DNA from: Bacillota bacterium | GTDB taxonomy: Bacteria; Bacillota; Clostridia; Peptostreptococcales; Anaerovoracaceae | NCBI GenBank assembly: GCA_017431785.1 | Contig: JAFRKJ010000020.1 | Span: forward strand, 1 to 50,099 | Direction: 5' to 3' | DNA length: 50,099 nt | In this document: piece by piece, positions 46,321 to 50,099 of the stretch | How the letters are laid out: every line of letters starts with the position of its first letter | Position numbering within the stretch: the first letter of the stretch is position 1 | Program-made: the position numbers and the translations under genes | The notes under the pieces: generated by a model | What the model saw: the letters and a program-made list of their open reading frames with translations, nothing else | What the model was told of the DNA's origin: nothing | The model's database searches: none

Positions 46321-48327
46321 ATGAACGCAGTAAAAAAGAAATTAAGATCGGTTTACAAGAGAAATATCGACAAGGATGAAACGGTCAAGGATGTCGTTAA
46401 GAGAAAACTCGGAACCAGCGGCTATGTAAAACAGAAACTCACAGGCGAAAGAAGCACGCAGAACAAAATCGAGGAAACCGTTGGAAGCCTTTGCAGCAAG
46501 CTCGGCGTGGAAATTCCGGAAGGGTTTCAGGGAGCAGATGCGGACACTCCGGTCAGCAGTGTCTATTATGCGGTGTCGCTGCTCGAGGATAACGGCGCGC
46601 TGTTTCTTTCCAACAGGAGAACTGAGTTTTATGCTTCGATCCTGAAACAGGCGATGCGCAAGAACGTCAAGGTTGTCTTTGCGGACCCTGAGTTTTTCGC
46701 GAAAACAGATATCGACCCATCGCCATACCCAATCATCTTCGTCGAAAACGGCATGCAGAAATTCAGGGATTACTATGCCCCATACCGCAAGGCGTACAAG
46801 GGTACGGTCATCGGTATTACAGGATCAGTCGGAAAGACGACGACAAAGGGCTATGTGGACGCTGTTGTCAGACAGAAGTATCCGACGTTTACGAACAGCT
46901 TCAATTACAATTCCAGTCATAACATCGCTGCCAATATATTGAACAAAGCGACACCGGGCTATAAAGCGTTCATACAGGAAGTCGGCGGCGGAAGCATCGC
47001 TTCTGTGAAGAACTCATCCGAAATACTGAAGCCGGACATCGCGATCATCACAAACGTCAAGCCGCATCATCTGAATAATTACAAGACCATCGAAAATGTA
47101 TTCGATGACAAAATCTATCTGGTGAGGAACATGATGCCGGGCGGCACAGCGGTCGTAAACTTCGACGATGAACGTCTGGCAACCTTCGATTATGATTGCA
47201 AAGTGGTTTCCTTTGGCATTGAAACAGAGCGTGACGTTGACTACAGAGCGGTGAACATCGAGCAGAAGGGCAGCATCCTCAGCATGGATGTGATTCACGG
47301 CGGCAAAACCACAAGCGTGAAATCCACCATTACAGGAAAGCACAACGCATACAACATTCTTGCTGCTTTTGCAGTCGGCGGAATCATGCATATCAAGGAA
47401 GAGGATATCGTGAACGGAATCCTCAGATACAGTGCTTCCGGCACAAGACAGAATGTGGTCCAGTACGGCGAAAATGCGCTGTTCATGGACTGTTACAATG
47501 TGTGCAACGAAACTATTATCAAATCCGTTCAGATCCTTGAAGAAATGGAAGTGCCTGACGGCGGAAGACGGATCGCCATCGTCGGCGGTGAAAACAAACT
47601 GGGAGACGCAAGAGTTGAAGTTACGGAAGAACTCGGCAGGGAACTGGCAAAGTCAAAGGTCGACCGGATCGTCTGCTTTGGCAGCGACAAAACAGAAGAA
47701 AAAGATCTGAACCGGTTCGGGGATCCGAAGACGATCTACGATACGCTGCTCGCCAATGGGTTTGAAAACACTGATCTGGTGCTGGGGTTTGACAATCTCG
47801 TCGACTACATGAAGACCAAGATCGAACCGAACGACGCTGTTCTGTTCAAATGCATCGTCTACCTGAACATGGCGGCGGCCATCGATAAGGTGTTCGGGAC
47901 AGGGTACTGTCTCAGCCAAAAGGAATCGCGCAGAGGCCGCAAAAGCAAGACAATCGGCGGGTTCACAGGCATCGTGATCAAAGATATGAACGAAGCCTAC
48001 ATCACAGATGTAAGCGATAAGCTGCTGTCTTCCAAGACGGTAAAGATTCCGGATAAATTCGACGGATACCCGGTATTCGCCCTCAAAAAAGGGTTGTTCG
48101 CTTATTCCGATGTTGAGAAAGTGGACCTGGGCAATACCGTCCAGCACATCGGTATCGGCGCATTCCGCGGCTGTAAGAAACTCAAAGAAGTTAAAATACC
48201 AGATTCTGTCAAATATATCCGTTCCGGAGCATTCAAAGAATGCAAAAGGCTCAAATCGGTCAAGCTTGGAGAGGGAATCATCGAAGTAGATAAAGAGGCT
48301 TTTGAACCTTGGACGGAAGTCAATTAG
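46321..48327 (+). CDS. MurF-like Mur ligase fused to a BspA-type leucine-rich repeat tail
   Basis: Protein of 668 residues. A basic N-terminus (1-60) and a MurF-like N domain (about 60-155) come first. The Mur ligase ATP-binding domain has GITGSVGKTTTKG at 165-177, NSSHNIAANIL where MurF has its NNEIG-type motif, EVGGGSIASVKN and ITNVKPHHLNNYKT. The C-terminal Mur domain follows (about 360-535; GGENKLGDAR). From about 573 to 668 comes a BspA-like leucine-rich repeat stretch (AFRGCKKLKEVKIPDSV and similar). MurF adds D-Ala-D-Ala to the peptidoglycan precursor; this divergent, fused version in a glycan locus suggests a different acceptor. No terminator is seen after it. Confidence 0.85.
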   Translation: MNAVKKKLRSVYKRNIDKDETVKDVVKRKLGTSGYVKQKLTGERSTQNKIEETVGSLCSKLGVEIPEGFQGADADTPVSSVYYAVSLLEDNGALFLSNRRTEFYASILKQAMRKNVKVVFADPEFFAKTDIDPSPYPIIFVENGMQKFRDYYAPYRKAYKGTVIGITGSVGKTTTKGYVDAVVRQKYPTFTNSFNYNSSHNIAANILNKATPGYKAFIQEVGGGSIASVKNSSEILKPDIAIITNVKPHHLNNYKTIENVFDDKIYLVRNMMPGGTAVVNFDDERLATFDYDCKVVSFGIETERDVDYRAVNIEQKGSILSMDVIHGGKTTSVKSTITGKHNAYNILAAFAVGGIMHIKEEDIVNGILRYSASGTRQNVVQYGENALFMDCYNVCNETIIKSVQILEEMEVPDGGRRIAIVGGENKLGDARVEVTEELGRELAKSKVDRIVCFGSDKTEEKDLNRFGDPKTIYDTLLANGFENTDLVLGFDNLVDYMKTKIEPNDAVLFKCIVYLNMAAAIDKVFGTGYCLSQKESRRGRKSKTIGGFTGIVIKDMNEAYITDVSDKLLSSKTVKIPDKFDGYPVFALKKGLFAYSDVEKVDLGNTVQHIGIGAFRGCKKLKEVKIPDSVKYIRSGAFKECKRLKSVKLGEGIIEVDKEAFEPWTEVN

Positions 48328-48330
48328 TCC

Positions 48331-48359
48331 TTTATTTAACAATATAAATGTTATATAAT
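48331..48359 (+). promoter_or_regulatory. Probable promoter of the L,D-transpeptidase gene
   Basis: TTTATT (48331-48336) and TATAAT (48354-48359) with a 17-base spacer. The -35 is weak. The region is AT-rich. A 10-bp inverted repeat (48355-48364 with 48369-48378) overlaps the -10. Confidence 0.5.
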
Positions 48360-48365
48360 GATTAC

Positions 48366-48380
48366 AAATAATCATTATCA
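48366..48380. promoter_or_regulatory. Possible Fur-family operator
   Basis: The 15 bases AAATAATCATTATCA match the 7-1-7 Fur box TGATAATNATTATCA at 12 of 14 fixed positions; only the first two differ. The site lies just after the -10 box, where a bound repressor would block transcription. AT-rich DNA gives such matches by chance more easily, so this is a candidate only. Confidence 0.4.
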
Positions 48381-48401
48381 TATGAGAGGGAGTTTTTTAA
48401 C

Positions 48402-49907
48402 ATGAAAAAGAGATTATCACTTTTAGTTGCCTTGGTTATGGCATTTACGATTTTCTGCATCCCAGGGTCAAGCGCAGCTTTTGCTGAGGGGGAAGAAAAT
48501 GCAACTGAATTCACTTCTCAGGACAATGGACAGCCTGAGGGTGAAGTCAATGCTTTGGAAGGTGAAGAGTACACTGTAACCTTCTATGATGGATATGGAA
48601 CTGCAACCAAATACGGGAATATAATTGGTGAACCGCAGACGGTTCTGTCAGGTAAAGCGGCAACTGCTCCTGAAAACCCGACAAGAGATGGATACATTTT
48701 CAATGGTTGGGATCAGGCTTTCAGCAACGTCACTAGCGATTTGCATATTAGAGCGCTGTGGAGAACGCCGAAAAAGTATACAATAACGTTCAATGCGAAC
48801 GGAGGAACAAATGCACCTGCACCGCAGACGAAAATCGAAGGTCAAGAGTTTAGTTTTGCAAATGTGGGGAAACCAACGAGAACAAACTATACGTTCACGG
48901 AATGGAATACGGCAAAAGACGGATCACGTTATTCCTATTCTGCAACGAAACCATATAAGGCGAATGCCAATGTCACGCTCTATGCACAGTGGAAACTGAC
49001 TTCACCGATCGTTGGAAAGATCGTTGCAAATTCGACACCGTATACGACAGAAAAAAACAGCATTACTGTTAACTGGAAGATTCTAAGCACGAACAAGCTT
49101 TATACTGTTGATAAAGTGGTATTCTATCTTAACGGCAAGGTCAAGAAGACTGTAGAAACAAGCGCAAGGTCCGGAAGCTATACCTTCACAGGACTCAGCG
49201 ATGGTACATACTACTCGTTCGCAGTGAAACCTTATTACAAGGGAAAGACACTCACTGCATGGAAGGGCAAGGCTCTGACGAAGGCTCCTGTACAGAACGG
49301 TGCTTATAAACCTGGCAAGTATGAATACTACTACGTCAATGGCGTCAAACAGAGAAATAAGACCATCCAGTTCAAGGATACTCGTTTTGGTACCAACAAG
49401 TACAGCCTGAATCATTATTATGATGCAAGCGGCGTATTCCGCGGACGTACCAAGTACATGTACAATAAGATCAAGAACATGTCCAGCAAGAAGTATCTGA
49501 TCTGCATCGACAGAACCAATAATGTTATGTGCGTTTATATCGGCGGAAAAGGTAAGTGGCGTCCATACAAGTACTGGAGCTGCGTAACAGGAAGACTCAA
49601 GAAGTCAGACTATCATCCAACACCGCTCGGTACATACACGATCAAATCCAGAAAGCTGACGTTCAGTGGATACGGAATCCCTGAGAAGATGAAGAACCGC
49701 TACTCAGTCTGGTACTGTTCAAGATTTGTAGGCTCCGTATTTATTCACTCACAGTTGTATCACTATGGCCAGAAGTCCGGTTTCATCCCAGGCGGCGGAA
49801 CGATGGGAAGAAACGCTTCACACGGCTGTGTAAGACTGAATATCAATTACGCACACTGGGTTTATAAGAACTGTGCTAAAGGAACAAAAGTAGTTGTTAT
49901 CAAATAA
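48402..49907 (+). CDS. Secreted L,D-transpeptidase with InlB-type repeats
   Basis: Protein of 501 residues. Signal peptide at 1-28 (cleavage near AFAEG). Two Listeria-Bacteroides (InlB B) repeats at about 55-120 and 126-195, each ending in a W motif such as LYAQW. A fibronectin-like domain at about 200-295. The YkuD L,D-transpeptidase domain is C-terminal (about 360-501) with HPTPLGTYTI, FIHSQLY and the catalytic SHGCVRL, Cys476. It forms 3-3 cross-links in peptidoglycan or attaches proteins. Base composition is more AT-rich than the genes before it, and it has its own promoter and terminator. Confidence 0.93.
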   Translation: MKKRLSLLVALVMAFTIFCIPGSSAAFAEGEENATEFTSQDNGQPEGEVNALEGEEYTVTFYDGYGTATKYGNIIGEPQTVLSGKAATAPENPTRDGYIFNGWDQAFSNVTSDLHIRALWRTPKKYTITFNANGGTNAPAPQTKIEGQEFSFANVGKPTRTNYTFTEWNTAKDGSRYSYSATKPYKANANVTLYAQWKLTSPIVGKIVANSTPYTTEKNSITVNWKILSTNKLYTVDKVVFYLNGKVKKTVETSARSGSYTFTGLSDGTYYSFAVKPYYKGKTLTAWKGKALTKAPVQNGAYKPGKYEYYYVNGVKQRNKTIQFKDTRFGTNKYSLNHYYDASGVFRGRTKYMYNKIKNMSSKKYLICIDRTNNVMCVYIGGKGKWRPYKYWSCVTGRLKKSDYHPTPLGTYTIKSRKLTFSGYGIPEKMKNRYSVWYCSRFVGSVFIHSQLYHYGQKSGFIPGGGTMGRNASHGCVRLNINYAHWVYKNCAKGTKVVVIK

Positions 49908-49925
49908 CGGCAATAGTGAACGAAT

Positions 49926-49955
49926 AAACCTTCTGGCAGTTTTGTCAGAAGGTTT
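49926..49955 (+). terminator. Intrinsic terminator of the L,D-transpeptidase gene
   Basis: A perfect 10-bp inverted repeat (49926-49935 with 49946-49955, ten-base loop). The normal T run after the stem is cut short: TTTGCTT is followed by the intron start at 49960. Confidence 0.85.
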
Positions 49956-49959
49956 GCTT

Positions 49960-50099
49960 GTGTGCCGGGCATGGCACAGTTCTAACGGGTGAAAGTCCCG
50001 TCACGGGTAGTTACCGCCAAGTGTAGTGAACCACAAGCCGGAAGCAGTAATGCCAAGGGGGAGGAAGTGGTGTAGCAAAGCCGGCGAGCCTACGAACAG
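49960..50099 (+). mobile_element. 5' end of a group II intron (partial)
   Basis: The sequence from 49960 begins GTGTGCC, the conserved group II intron 5' end (GUGYG), and continues as structured RNA without a reading frame. Seen: stem TGTGCC with GGCACA (61-66 with 73-78 of the 49900 series), then ACGGG-TGAAAGT-CCCGT, as in domain I of bacterial group II introns. It sits four bases after a terminator stem, the insertion preference of class IIC introns. The maturase gene and the 3' end lie beyond the window. Confidence 0.8.

Noticed and set aside
1-50099. CRISPR arrays, transposases or prophage genes
   Set aside because: No regularly spaced repeats, transposase motifs or phage structural genes were seen; the only mobile element is the intron end at the right edge.

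Overview
The window comes from a bacterium of the Bacillota, most likely class Clostridia. The evidence is the gene order priA-def-fmt-(YugP protease)-rsmB-prpC-prkC-rsgA-rpe followed by plsX-rnc-smc-ftsY, which is a condensed form of the classic Firmicutes housekeeping block. Teichoic-acid-type ABC exporter genes, three LytR-CpsA-Psr proteins, AGGAGG-type ribosome binding sites and mid-range GC fit the same picture. A family such as Anaerovoracaceae (old Family XIII) would fit, but the window cannot prove it.

Layout. 1-1250: the 3' end of a tRNA, a terminator, and a leftward radical SAM gene that diverges from queH. 1254-21763: a long rightward run of tightly packed housekeeping genes: asnA, primosome helicase, translation start and protein maturation (def, fmt), rRNA methylation (rsmB), the PASTA kinase/phosphatase pair, ribosome assembly GTPases (rsgA, der), phospholipid synthesis (plsX, plsY, gpsA), RNase III, SMC and FtsY. 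Many genes overlap by ATGA. 21764-22173: a terminator and a fresh promoter. 22174-27717: valS, folC, a lipid kinase and a GNAT enzyme. 27769-36681: cell-wall genes (secreted GH25 lysozyme, three LCP transferases, ddl) with thrS among them.

36678-48327: an accessory cell-surface polymer locus. It holds a TagG/TagH-like ABC exporter, a TagB/TagF-like transferase, a sugar or alditol nucleotidyltransferase, three ATP-grasp proteins of the sugar-transfer-associated type (one on the opposite strand), a long LicD-like phosphotransferase, and a MurF-like ligase fused to a BspA-type leucine-rich repeat tail. Together with the LCP proteins this looks like a system that builds, exports and attaches a phosphate-linked wall glycan, with ATP-grasp and Mur-type ligases possibly adding amino acid or peptide groups. 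This is the part most likely to hold something undescribed. 48402-49907: a secreted L,D-transpeptidase, more AT-rich by eye than the genes before it, with its own promoter and a possible Fur-family operator. 49960-50099: the start of a group II intron inserted just after that gene's terminator.

No CRISPR array, transposase, prophage or complete rRNA gene was seen. Domain and family names come from motif recognition by eye; no database search was run.
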